Shown here: in pieces, positions 8,366 through 14,904 of the stretch | How positions within the stretch are numbered: the stretch's first letter is position 1 | Layout of the letters: the number at the start of each line of letters is the position of its first letter | Assembly: GCA_948684385.1 (NCBI GenBank) | Contig: CAPQCU010000011.1 | Span: 1-64,000 of the forward strand | Direction: 5' to 3' | DNA length: 64,000 nt | Source: an uncultured bacterium | GTDB lineage: Bacteria; Cyanobacteriota; Vampirovibrionia; Gastranaerophilales; Gastranaerophilaceae | Position numbers and translations under genes: made by a program | The notes under the pieces: model-generated | Seen by the model: the letters and a program-made list of their open reading frames with translations, nothing else | What the model was told of the DNA's origin: nothing | The model's database searches: none

Positions 8366-9046
8366 ATGAGAAATTTTATAATAATATTATTAGCTTTATT
8401 TATGATGTCAACGACAGCTTTTGCAGGAGCATTTAAAGCTGATGCGAGAACAAAAAGAATTCCGGCAGGCACAGTTTTTCAACTGGATTTTTTGCAGCCG
8501 GTCTCTACATTTTCAGGATGTGAAGGCGATTCTTTTGTCGCTACAATAAAAAATGAACTTACTTCTTCTGACAGTAACGTAATTATTCCTGCTGGCTCTG
8601 TTGTAAGAGGAAGCTTGTCAAAAGTTAATACCGCAAAAAGGTTTTCACGCGGAGCAAAGCTTTATCTTGACTTTGACCACGTAGTAACTCCTACAGGCAG
8701 ACAGATCCCGCTTGATATGGCAGTATGCAGTTTTGAAAACATCAGCTACGATGGCGGTTTGTACAAAAACCTCGGCTATGGAGAAGCGGTTAAAAAGAAT
8801 TACGAAAGAAGCGTTGAAATCACTAAAAATGCAACAAATTACGGTTTAAGTGCAGGAGACTCCGCTCCGGGTATTCAGTATCTAACAACTCCTATTTGCG
8901 CAGTTGGCGGTTTCTTAGGCGGAGTAGGTTACTGGGTTGGAGACAGCGTTGCCGATATGTTTAGAAAAGGTCAGGATGTTTATATTAATAAAGGCGATGT
9001 GATAAACGTAAAACTGCTTAACCCGATTGATATTCCGGTCTACTAG
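8366..9046 (+). CDS. Exported protein of unknown function, TrbI-like barrel pattern
   Basis: 226 residues with a clear signal peptide (MRNFIIILLALFMMSTTAFA, cut after Ala20). The mature part has the strand pattern IPAGTVFQLDFLQPV, then VIIPAGSVVRGSL, then LYLDFDHVVTPTGRQIPLD, which resembles the C-terminal beta-barrel of TrbI/VirB10-like proteins. A glycine-rich hydrophobic stretch (GGFLGGVGYWVG, about 186-197) precedes the C-terminus. No other conjugation genes are present, so a secretion role is not supported. RBS GAGGGAGAGAG. It ends TAG directly followed by a GGGGTAAA repeat unit. Confidence 0.75.
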   Translation: MRNFIIILLALFMMSTTAFAGAFKADARTKRIPAGTVFQLDFLQPVSTFSGCEGDSFVATIKNELTSSDSNVIIPAGSVVRGSLSKVNTAKRFSRGAKLYLDFDHVVTPTGRQIPLDMAVCSFENISYDGGLYKNLGYGEAVKKNYERSVEITKNATNYGLSAGDSAPGIQYLTTPICAVGGFLGGVGYWVGDSVADMFRKGQDVYINKGDVINVKLLNPIDIPVY

Positions 9047-9084
9047 GGGGGGGTAAATATATAGAGTTATTTTGAGACTACAGG
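9047..9084 (+). repeat. Interspersed GGGGTAAA/ACTACAAG repeat, copy 1
   Basis: Begins with the G run that abuts the TAG stop of the preceding gene: GGGGTAAATATAT, 20-odd bases, then ACTACAGG at 9077-9084. It has the same order and spacing as the copies near 18.4, 33.4, 33.6 and 37.8 kb. Confidence 0.6.
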
Positions 9085-9120
9085 CTTTACGTGAATAGAT
9101 TGTGCATAGCACATAAAAAT

Positions 9121-9138
9121 GCCTCTCTTTTGAGAGGC
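9121..9138 (-). terminator. Hairpin terminator, mainly minus strand
   Basis: GCCTCTC/GAGAGGC with a TTTT loop. On the minus strand ATTTTTATG follows directly, so it ends the gene at 9219-9734. On the plus strand the T run comes only after GGGGGAA, so it could also serve the exported protein gene weakly. Confidence 0.65.
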
Positions 9139-9218
9139 GGGGGAATTTTTTAAGTTAATAGGTTTACACTTCACTGATTTTTCTACACACTAATAGTTTT
9201 TAGAGTTAAATAGTCCTG

Positions 9219-9734
9219 TTATCCGAGCCCGAACTTAGGAGCGCTGTTTCTTGCATCCTCAGCTGCCTGCTGTTTAACAGACTCGAGATATGCACGCTTC
9301 ATCTTAATTCGCTGCTCGATTTCGTTCATTTCAAGCTGAATTTCTTTTTCTTTTTCATTAAGAACCTGAATTTCCTGCTGTTTAAGAGCCTTCATAGACT
9401 CTTCTTTAAACTTAGCAAAGGCACTCATTTCTATTTGATACTGTGCTAATGCGTTTCCTGTCCAAGGAACCTGACCCATCATCTTCATACTTTGAAGATT
9501 TTGCATTGCACTCATAGAACTTGCCTGGTTAGAGAACTGAGCAAACATTGACGCACGCGGTAAAAGTTCAGCGGAAAGTCCTGCAATGTTGCCCATCGTC
9601 ATAACTGATGAACCGCCAAGAACGCTCGCATACTTTTGATAATTCGAAAGCCGGTTGCGTGTCTCCATTGCCTGACGTTCCAGGTAATTTATTTCGCGTG
9701 TTAATCTCTGGACTTCCCAGAATGCCATTAACAT
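9219..9734 (-). CDS. Unknown coiled-coil protein with C-terminal FGLG, conserved-promoter set
   Basis: Not recognised, 171 residues. It has an N-terminal helix (WEVQRLTREINYLERQAMET), a middle Met/Ser/Ala/Gly-rich part (about 40-90), and a long charged helix (about 100-160) likely to be a coiled coil. The C-terminus reads AYLESVK, 13 residues, FGLG. The protein at 32030-32461 ends AYLESYK, 12 residues, FGLNG, so the two share a C-terminal signature. No signal peptide. Driven by conserved promoter copy 2. The start at 9734 has TAGGTAGG upstream; a second in-frame ATG at 9728 is possible. Confidence 0.78.
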   Translation of the reverse strand: MLMAFWEVQRLTREINYLERQAMETRNRLSNYQKYASVLGGSSVMTMGNIAGLSAELLPRASMFAQFSNQASSMSAMQNLQSMKMMGQVPWTGNALAQYQIEMSAFAKFKEESMKALKQQEIQVLNEKEKEIQLEMNEIEQRIKMKRAYLESVKQQAAEDARNSAPKFGLG

Positions 9735-9796
9735 AGTGAACCTACCTAACTTTTACTAACCTGCGTAATATTAAAATCTAACCTTTTAACCTTACA

Positions 9797-9851
9797 TTTA
9801 TATAAAGTATTTTTGTTTTTACAAATTGCCTTTTTTTTAATATTTTGTTAC
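9797..9851 (-). promoter_or_regulatory. Conserved promoter, copy 2
   Basis: Reading the minus strand: GTAAC (9851-9847), 16 bases, GGCAA (9830-9826), 17 bases, ACTTTATATAAA (9808-9797), then TGTAAGG. It lies 63 bases before the ATG at 9734. Confidence 0.75.
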
Positions 9852-9886
9852 GATTTGTTAAGGACAGAATAAAGGGAGTTAATAAT

Positions 9887-10336
9887 ATGATTAAAGACAA
9901 ACTTGTTAATGCAGAAACTTATTACGGAATTTCAGACAGACTCAAACAAGGATTTGAATGGCTTAAGAACACTGATTTAGAAAACTTAGCAGACGGCAGA
10001 TATTATATTGACGGCGAAAAATTATTCGCCAATGTTCAGAGCTATGAAACAAAAGATGAAGCACCTTACGAAGCTCACCGTAAATATGCAGATATTCAGT
10101 ATATGGTAAAAGGAGTTGAAAAAGTGGGAGTTACACATTATTCAAACTGCTCTACCGAAACTGAATATAACGAAGAAAAAGATATAGAATTTTTAGAATG
10201 CAATATTTGTGATTTTCATGAAGTTCTGGAAGAAGGTGATTTTCTGGTATTTTACCCGCAGGACGCTCATCAGCCTTCATTAAATCCTGATAAGAAACTT
10301 AACGTAAAAAAAGTTATCGTAAAAGTCGAAATATAA
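9887..10336 (+). CDS. YhcH/YjgK/YiaL family protein
   Basis: Small cupin-like protein of the YhcH/YjgK/YiaL (EbgC-like) family, 149 residues, the usual size. Family members bind a metal and are linked to sugar or sialic acid catabolism. The motif EAHRKYADIQYM (about 65-76) and FYPQDAHQP near 125 carry the probable metal-binding His/Glu. The start at 9887 follows AAAGGGAG; the longer reading from 9845 has no such site. Whether it acts on a sugar here is open: the sialic-acid-type gene neuB at 18.4-19.3 kb is synthetic and not linked. Confidence 0.85.
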   Translation: MIKDKLVNAETYYGISDRLKQGFEWLKNTDLENLADGRYYIDGEKLFANVQSYETKDEAPYEAHRKYADIQYMVKGVEKVGVTHYSNCSTETEYNEEKDIEFLECNICDFHEVLEEGDFLVFYPQDAHQPSLNPDKKLNVKKVIVKVEI

Positions 10337-10347
10337 TGTAAAGAATT

Positions 10348-10401
10348 GTAACAATAATATCAATGCCTGAAATTAGCTACTTTTTATACACTTTATATAT
10401 A
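10348..10401 (+). promoter_or_regulatory. Conserved promoter, copy 3
   Basis: GTAAC (10348-10352), 15 bases, TGAAA (10368-10372) within GCCTGAAA, 17 bases, ACTTTATATATA (10390-10401). The spacings are identical to copies 5 and 6. The ATG is at 10434. Confidence 0.8.
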
Positions 10402-10433
10402 TAACAGATGTAAGCTAATAAGAGGTACAAATT

Positions 10434-11681
10434 ATGGTTCGAGGTATTAATTGTCATAGTCCTTATAAACACTATATGATGTTCCATGGCGGATGCGATG
10501 AGGGCGGATACGGCAGTATCTTTAATACTACATATAATATCGAATGCGGCGGGCATCACGGCGGCTTTTGGGGCGGTTTCGGTTTCGGGCTTGGAAATGC
10601 ATTTGGCAACCTTTTTAGCGGCTTCTTAGGCGGTGGCTGGGGCAATTTTGGCTTCGGTAATATGTTCTCAGGCGGCTGGGGCAACATGTGGGGTAATATG
10701 TGGGGCGGCGGCTCTCCATTTGCCTGCTCATGGGGCGGCGGTGCCGGAGGCGGCGGAAACTGGTGGGGTAATAACTCCGGCAGAGTCGGCAATTCCGATA
10801 CAGGCTGTCATTGCAAAGATAAGGAAACAAAAACTGTAGAAAAAGTTGTTGATGACGCAGATGAAGCTATACATAAAGAATTTAAAGATAAAATTGCAAA
10901 ACTGAGCGACACTGATGTTGATGGTGCCAAAGCGCTTTACAACGAGATTAAAGCTAAAATGGATAAAAACGCAGATGAGCACAACAAAAGCATAAGCACA
11001 GATGCTTATGAAAACTTGCTTAAAGATTTGCAAAAGAAATTCCCGCATGTAACTTTTGACAAAACACAACCACCTGCCGGCAGCACAGGTACAACCGGAA
11101 CCGGAGTTACAGGAGGAGCTGGCAATGGCACCGGTGATGACACCGCAAAAATCAACGCAGCAACAAACTTTGATGAATTACCGGAATACGATAAATTATC
11201 AGATGATGATAAAACTAAATATACAGATAAATGCAAAGAACTCGCTAAGGCAGAAAATATGACACCTGATGATTTAAAAGCATTCTTAAGCAAACTGCCA
11301 GATGATGTTAGAGTTAAAGTCAAAGCTTCATTCTACAAAGAAGGATATACAAACGTAAAAGCAGAAGAATTAACAGCAGAAAAACTAAAAAAACTAATTG
11401 ATGTAATAGACGACTCTGATAAGATTGATGATTTCCATAACATTACGGTTGGTACTCCTACTAAATCCGGAGATATATGGACAATCCCTATGACTAAAGC
11501 AAACGGACACGCTCAAGTAGTAAATTATGTACAAGTTAAAGTTGTTGACGGTGAAATAATCTTCCACGGTAAAAATAATGACCAACACTATGTATTACAA
11601 CAAGACAGTGAACATAAACTTCATCTAATGCAATATAAATACCATGATGGTTACGGAAGCGCTGATGTTAGAAACAAATAA
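10434..11681 (+). CDS. Gly/Trp/Phe/Asn-rich protein with helical C-terminal part
   Basis: Not recognised, 415 residues. Residues about 38-115 are a low-complexity Gly-rich domain with Trp, Phe, Asn and Met spaced along it (many GGWGN, GFGN, NMWG units). A Cys pair (GCHCKD, near 125) follows, then an acidic/lysine-rich helical region (130-210), a Thr/Gly linker near 215-235, a second helical region with SDDDKTKY and TPDDLKAFL (about 240-325), and a C-terminal beta-rich domain (about 330-415). No signal peptide or membrane segment. It is monocistronic with conserved promoter copy 3 and a UUCG terminator. The composition suggests a self-assembling or surface structural protein; that is inference. 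Confidence 0.78.
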   Translation: MVRGINCHSPYKHYMMFHGGCDEGGYGSIFNTTYNIECGGHHGGFWGGFGFGLGNAFGNLFSGFLGGGWGNFGFGNMFSGGWGNMWGNMWGGGSPFACSWGGGAGGGGNWWGNNSGRVGNSDTGCHCKDKETKTVEKVVDDADEAIHKEFKDKIAKLSDTDVDGAKALYNEIKAKMDKNADEHNKSISTDAYENLLKDLQKKFPHVTFDKTQPPAGSTGTTGTGVTGGAGNGTGDDTAKINAATNFDELPEYDKLSDDDKTKYTDKCKELAKAENMTPDDLKAFLSKLPDDVRVKVKASFYKEGYTNVKAEELTAEKLKKLIDVIDDSDKIDDFHNITVGTPTKSGDIWTIPMTKANGHAQVVNYVQVKVVDGEIIFHGKNNDQHYVLQQDSEHKLHLMQYKYHDGYGSADVRNK

Positions 11682-11706
11682 AAAACTCCCTTCGGGGAGT
11701 TTTTTC
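11680..11706. terminator. Bidirectional intrinsic terminator with TTCG loop
   Basis: AAAAAACTCCC, TTCG, GGGAGTTTTTT. It serves the Gly-rich gene on the plus strand and the small ORF on the minus strand. Confidence 0.9.
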
Positions 11707-11879
11707 TATCTTATAAAAACATATTTACCTTCATAAGGCGAAGGTTCAGGTTTGTAGTTTTTCAAATATTCACCAAGGTTATCAACCGGATTTTCAATAA
11801 AAGAATTCAGCTTTTTTCCGCTCAAAATCTCATTATTAGATAACAATTTTGTGACAGTTTCTTCTGCAGTTAGTTCCAT
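11706..11879 (-). CDS. Small unknown protein, 57 residues
   Basis: A complete ORF, MELTAEETVTKLL to YEGKYVFIR, with ordinary protein composition: charged, no low complexity, predicted N-terminal helix and a Pro-rich stretch near 46-50. It ends directly at the shared TTCG terminator, which supports transcription on the minus strand. No clear Shine-Dalgarno precedes the ATG (CGCGGT), and I do not recognise the sequence. It fills an otherwise empty gap between the Gly-rich gene and rpsU. It could be a truncated remnant of a longer gene. Confidence 0.5.
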   Translation of the reverse strand: MELTAEETVTKLLSNNEILSGKKLNSFIENPVDNLGEYLKNYKPEPSPYEGKYVFIR

Positions 11880-11905
11880 ACCGCGAGTTTAACATTAAAA
11901 ATCCG

Positions 11906-11950
11906 GGTTGTAAAGTATCCATCCAAATTTAACCCTTTACCCCCCCCCCA
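11906..11950 (-). repeat. Interspersed GGGGTAAA repeat, copy 2 (diverged)
   Basis: On the minus strand: a run of ten G, then TAAAGGGTTAAATTTGG and ACTTTACAAC. It has the G-run/TAAA start and spacing of the family, but the ACTACAAG part is degenerate. Confidence 0.45.
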
Positions 11951-11951
11951 C

Positions 11952-11980
11952 TTGAAAATTAAAATAGCTTGTTTTATTAT
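11952..11980 (+). promoter_or_regulatory. Promoter of rpsU
   Basis: TTGAAA (11952-11957), 17 bases, TATTAT (11975-11980), a vegetative-type promoter 43 bases before the rpsU ATG. Confidence 0.5.
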
Positions 11981-12022
11981 TATAATGTTACATAAATTGC
12001 TATAAAGGTGGTGAAAATATAA

Positions 12023-12196
12023 ATGGCAGAAGTTAAAGTTGGCGAAAACGAAAGTATCGAAAGCGCACTTAGAAGATTCAAAAAGAAAATTCAAAAAGCT
12101 GGAATCTTATCTGAAGTTAAAAAACGCGAAAGATACGAAAAGCCTAGCGTAAAGAGAAAACGCAAATCTGAAGCAGCTCGTAAACGCAAAGTATAA
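12023..12196 (+). CDS. rpsU: 30S ribosomal protein S21
   Basis: Small-subunit protein bS21, 57 residues, the usual length. The sequence begins MAEVKVGENESIESALRRFK and continues with the basic tail (RKRKSEAARKRKV) typical of the family, which helps the 30S subunit engage the mRNA start region. A very strong Shine-Dalgarno (AAAGGTGGTGA) precedes the ATG. It is transcribed alone between its own promoter and a terminator. Confidence 0.97.
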   Translation: MAEVKVGENESIESALRRFKKKIQKAGILSEVKKRERYEKPSVKRKRKSEAARKRKV

Positions 12197-12202
12197 TTTT
12201 TT

Positions 12203-12234
12203 GAAGGCGGTTTGTCTACAGACAAACCGCCTTC
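12203..12234 (+). terminator. Terminator of rpsU
   Basis: A perfect 14-base stem, GAAGGCGGTTTGTC and its complement, with a TACA loop and a short TTTATAA tail, seven bases after the stop. Confidence 0.8.
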
Positions 12235-12274
12235 TTTATAAAGGTTCGCCGTAAATATCAACCAATACAACTAC

Positions 12275-12303
12275 TTGCATTCTCATTGTGTTTATCGTAT
12301 CAT
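12275..12303 (+). promoter_or_regulatory. Promoter of tRNA-Cys (and probably dnaA)
   Basis: TTGCAT (12275-12280), 17 bases, TATCAT (12298-12303), ending nine bases before the tRNA. Confidence 0.65.
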
Positions 12304-12311
12304 ATTCTTAC

Positions 12312-12382
12312 GGCGACATGGCCAAGTGGTAAGGCAGAAGCCTGCAAAGCTTTTACCCCCAGTTCGAATCTGGGTGTCGCCT
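12312..12382 (+). tRNA. trnC: tRNA-Cys (GCA)
   Basis: Full cloverleaf: acceptor GGCGACA/TGTCGCC, D stem GCC/GGC, anticodon stem GAAGC/GCTTT with loop CTGCAAA (anticodon GCA), T stem CCCAG/CTGGG with TTCGAAT. The discriminator base is T (U73), as expected for cysteine. CCA is not encoded. It lies 35 bases upstream of dnaA, on the same strand. Confidence 0.97.
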
Positions 12383-12417
12383 TTTTTAATTTAAAGTTAT
12401 CACAAATCTTGAGTTGT

Positions 12418-13803
12418 ATGGAAAATATCGAATTAAAACGTTTTTGGGAGCAGGTTAAAGAAGAAATGCTTGGCACTTTGCCGGAAAACGCTCATCCGTG
12501 GCTTTATCCGCTTGAAATTTCAGGCTACGACAAAGGCGTTTTAACTGTTGTTACCGGTCAAATGATGGGTAGAGATATCCTGAGAAAAAACCATTACGAC
12601 AGTATGCTTCAGGCTCTTAAAAAAGTCAGCGGAGATGAAAACTCAAGAATAGTTATAATTTATGACGAAAAAGCTGCAAAAACTCTAAAACGCGAGACTG
12701 AAAAACTCCAGAAAAAAGCAAGTGAGCTTAACATAAAAGAGCAGGCAATGGAAAACCTTTCCAATATGCAATCTGCCGCAAATTTGAATTTGAAATACAA
12801 GTTTGAAAATTTTGTAGTCGGAGAAAGCAGCAAGGTCGCTTACAAAGCTTCAATGGCTGTTGCCGAAAACCCTGCCTGTAAGTACAATCCTTTATTTATT
12901 TACGGCAGTTCAGGACTCGGCAAAACACATTTAATGCAAGCTATCGGGCACTATATTATATTCAACAATCCCAAGCTTAAAGTTAAATATACTAAAACAG
13001 AAGACTACATAAACGATTACATTTCAAACAGCAGAAAAACCAACAATACAATTGAAAACATGTCAAAATTTAACCGCAAATATACAAACATTGACATAAT
13101 TTTGATTGACGATATTCAATTCATTGAATCCAAAATCAAAACAATGGAAAATCTGCAATACACTTTTGACAGCCTTTATAACAAAGGCAAGCAAATTGTT
13201 ATCACATCTGACAGGCTTCCTAAAGAAATACCAACCCTTACTGCAGCTTTATGTTCACGTTTTGAAATGGGGCTTATGTTAGAGCTTACCCCTCCTGATA
13301 CGGAGACAAGGTTTGAAATCATCAAAAAACTTGCAAAAGACAACGATTTAGAATTTGAAGAAGACGCTTTAAAATATATAGCACGTAATTTTTCAAAGAA
13401 TGTAAGAGAGCTTGAAGGAGCTTTTACAAAGGTATGTGCTTATGCAGAAATTACTGAACAAAAGCTTACGCTTAAGCTGGCAAAAGACGTATTAAAATGT
13501 GAAGAAACAGATGACGGAATTACTTTTGACCAGATTGCCAGAGTTACTGCAAGTTATTTTGATGTTGATATTAACGACATAAAAGGCACGGCAAGAGGTC
13601 AAAAAGTTTCTACAGCAAGGCACCTTTCGGTATATTTATGCCGTGAAATAACAAATCAGAGTTTTGTAAATATTGCAAAATATTACAACAAAAAACATAC
13701 AACAATTATGTTTGCTTACGAAAAAATTAAGAAAGAAAAAGAGACCAACAGAGAGTTTACCACAGCAATTCGAGAAATTAGACAGGCGTTAAAAGTTTTA
13801 TAG
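12418..13803 (+). CDS. dnaA: Chromosomal replication initiator DnaA
   Basis: AAA+ initiator that binds DnaA boxes and opens oriC, 461 residues. Domain I (1-80) has the usual WEQVKEEM start. Walker A GSSGLGKTH is at 163-171, Walker B is IILIDDIQFI, and the C-terminal DNA-binding domain carries VSTARHLSVYLCREITNQSF and KKHTTIMFAYEKI. The start at 12418 excludes an upstream in-frame extension that runs back through tRNA-Cys. The Shine-Dalgarno is weak (TTGAG). dnaN, recF and a cluster of TTATCCACA boxes are absent nearby, so this is not an obvious origin. The nearest promoter is that of the tRNA. Confidence 0.97.
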   Translation: MENIELKRFWEQVKEEMLGTLPENAHPWLYPLEISGYDKGVLTVVTGQMMGRDILRKNHYDSMLQALKKVSGDENSRIVIIYDEKAAKTLKRETEKLQKKASELNIKEQAMENLSNMQSAANLNLKYKFENFVVGESSKVAYKASMAVAENPACKYNPLFIYGSSGLGKTHLMQAIGHYIIFNNPKLKVKYTKTEDYINDYISNSRKTNNTIENMSKFNRKYTNIDIILIDDIQFIESKIKTMENLQYTFDSLYNKGKQIVITSDRLPKEIPTLTAALCSRFEMGLMLELTPPDTETRFEIIKKLAKDNDLEFEEDALKYIARNFSKNVRELEGAFTKVCAYAEITEQKLTLKLAKDVLKCEETDDGITFDQIARVTASYFDVDINDIKGTARGQKVSTARHLSVYLCREITNQSFVNIAKYYNKKHTTIMFAYEKIKKEKETNREFTTAIREIRQALKVL

Positions 13804-13863
13804 ACAACACGGCACTCGCCATAATTTAAAATTTATGATACATAATATATAGGGCGAGGGAAA

Positions 13864-14904
13864 ATGTTAGACAACATAAAACACATTATTTGCTTAAAAT
13901 CTGTTGATAAGGATATTTCTGATAAGAACTTTGATTTAGCTCTTGAAAAACTTAATTTCCTTGTAAATGAAGAGTACAAGCCTGCCGAAACAATCTTAAA
14001 ACGCGGAAAACTTTGTCATAAGCTTTTAATGTTTGAGGAAGCTTATTCCGATTTTACATACATAATAACTCATTGTGCACAAAAACAGGAAGCTTACTAT
14101 GAAAGAGTTCAGCTTAATTATGAAACAGGAAATTTTTATGGCGCAATTATAGATGCAGAAAGAATTTTAGCCTGGGATGCTGATAATTTTGAAATCAAGA
14201 GAATAAAGTTTTTATCTTTAGTGTTTTCGTCTCAGGAGGAGTTTGCAAGAGATTATTTAATGGACATCTTTGAGTTTCATAAATACAAAGCAATCCGTTT
14301 CTTGCTTCAGGAAACAGCCATTGTTATAACTCAGGATGAATTTGCAAAAGGTCTTAAATTACTTCAAGTCATTGATTTAATTGACAAAGACAACCCGATT
14401 AAACTATTAAAAGAAGCAGGAATTTATGAGCTTGCCGGACAAAAAGATAAAAAAGATGAAGTTTTAAAACAGCTTGATAATATATTTCCAAGATATTTTA
14501 TTTCGCATTTTAAAATTTCAGACATGTACACAGATAAAGACTTAATGGAAATATGCTTTTTATTAGAGCTTAAGATTTTTGACAGCCAGAACTTATTTCC
14601 ATACCCGATGTTAATTCTGGAAAGTTATAGAAATCATAGCGAAGGACATATAACAGATGCAAAAGAATGTCTTGAAAAAGCTATAGAAATCAATCCTTTA
14701 AAACCTGAAGGATATGTTCTTTTAGCTCAAACGCTTCAACTTATGTCAGGTTATGATAATCCTGAGTTGATGCAGGAAGCAGAAGAAAATTATCGGAAAG
14801 CAATGACAATATACCAGAAACAGGGGTTGAACGAAAAAGCCGACGAAATGAAACGACAGCTGAATCATATTAAATCAGGTTCAGACATTTACTCTTACAA
14901 GTAA
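13864..14904 (+). CDS. Tetratricopeptide-repeat protein
   Basis: 346 residues made of paired helices. TPR-like units are visible near 20-120 (AYSDFTYIITHCAQKQEAYYERVQLNYETGNFYGAI) in several steps and a clearer one at 265-315 (AKECLEKAIEINPLKPEGYVLLAQTL). No signal peptide or membrane segment, so it is probably a cytoplasmic scaffold. A good Shine-Dalgarno (GGGCGAGGGAAA) precedes the ATG. It follows dnaA after 60 bases and converges on nadE with a 10-base overlap. I cannot assign a partner. Confidence 0.75.
   Translation: MLDNIKHIICLKSVDKDISDKNFDLALEKLNFLVNEEYKPAETILKRGKLCHKLLMFEEAYSDFTYIITHCAQKQEAYYERVQLNYETGNFYGAIIDAERILAWDADNFEIKRIKFLSLVFSSQEEFARDYLMDIFEFHKYKAIRFLLQETAIVITQDEFAKGLKLLQVIDLIDKDNPIKLLKEAGIYELAGQKDKKDEVLKQLDNIFPRYFISHFKISDMYTDKDLMEICFLLELKIFDSQNLFPYPMLILESYRNHSEGHITDAKECLEKAIEINPLKPEGYVLLAQTLQLMSGYDNPELMQEAEENYRKAMTIYQKQGLNEKADEMKRQLNHIKSGSDIYSYK

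Noticed and set aside
8366..9046. Conjugation or type IV secretion component
   Set aside because: The barrel pattern alone resembles TrbI/VirB10; there are no VirB or Tra neighbours and the protein is too short.
10556..10792. Pro-rich minus-strand ORF
   Set aside because: It is the mirror of the Gly-rich repeats of the plus-strand gene, with no ribosome binding site.
12286..12417. In-frame N-terminal extension of dnaA
   Set aside because: The extension is translated straight through tRNA-Cys; the conserved DnaA start is at 12418.
12200..13900. Replication origin next to dnaA
   Set aside because: I saw no cluster of TTATCCACA-type boxes and no dnaN or recF; the gaps beside dnaA are short and hold a tRNA.
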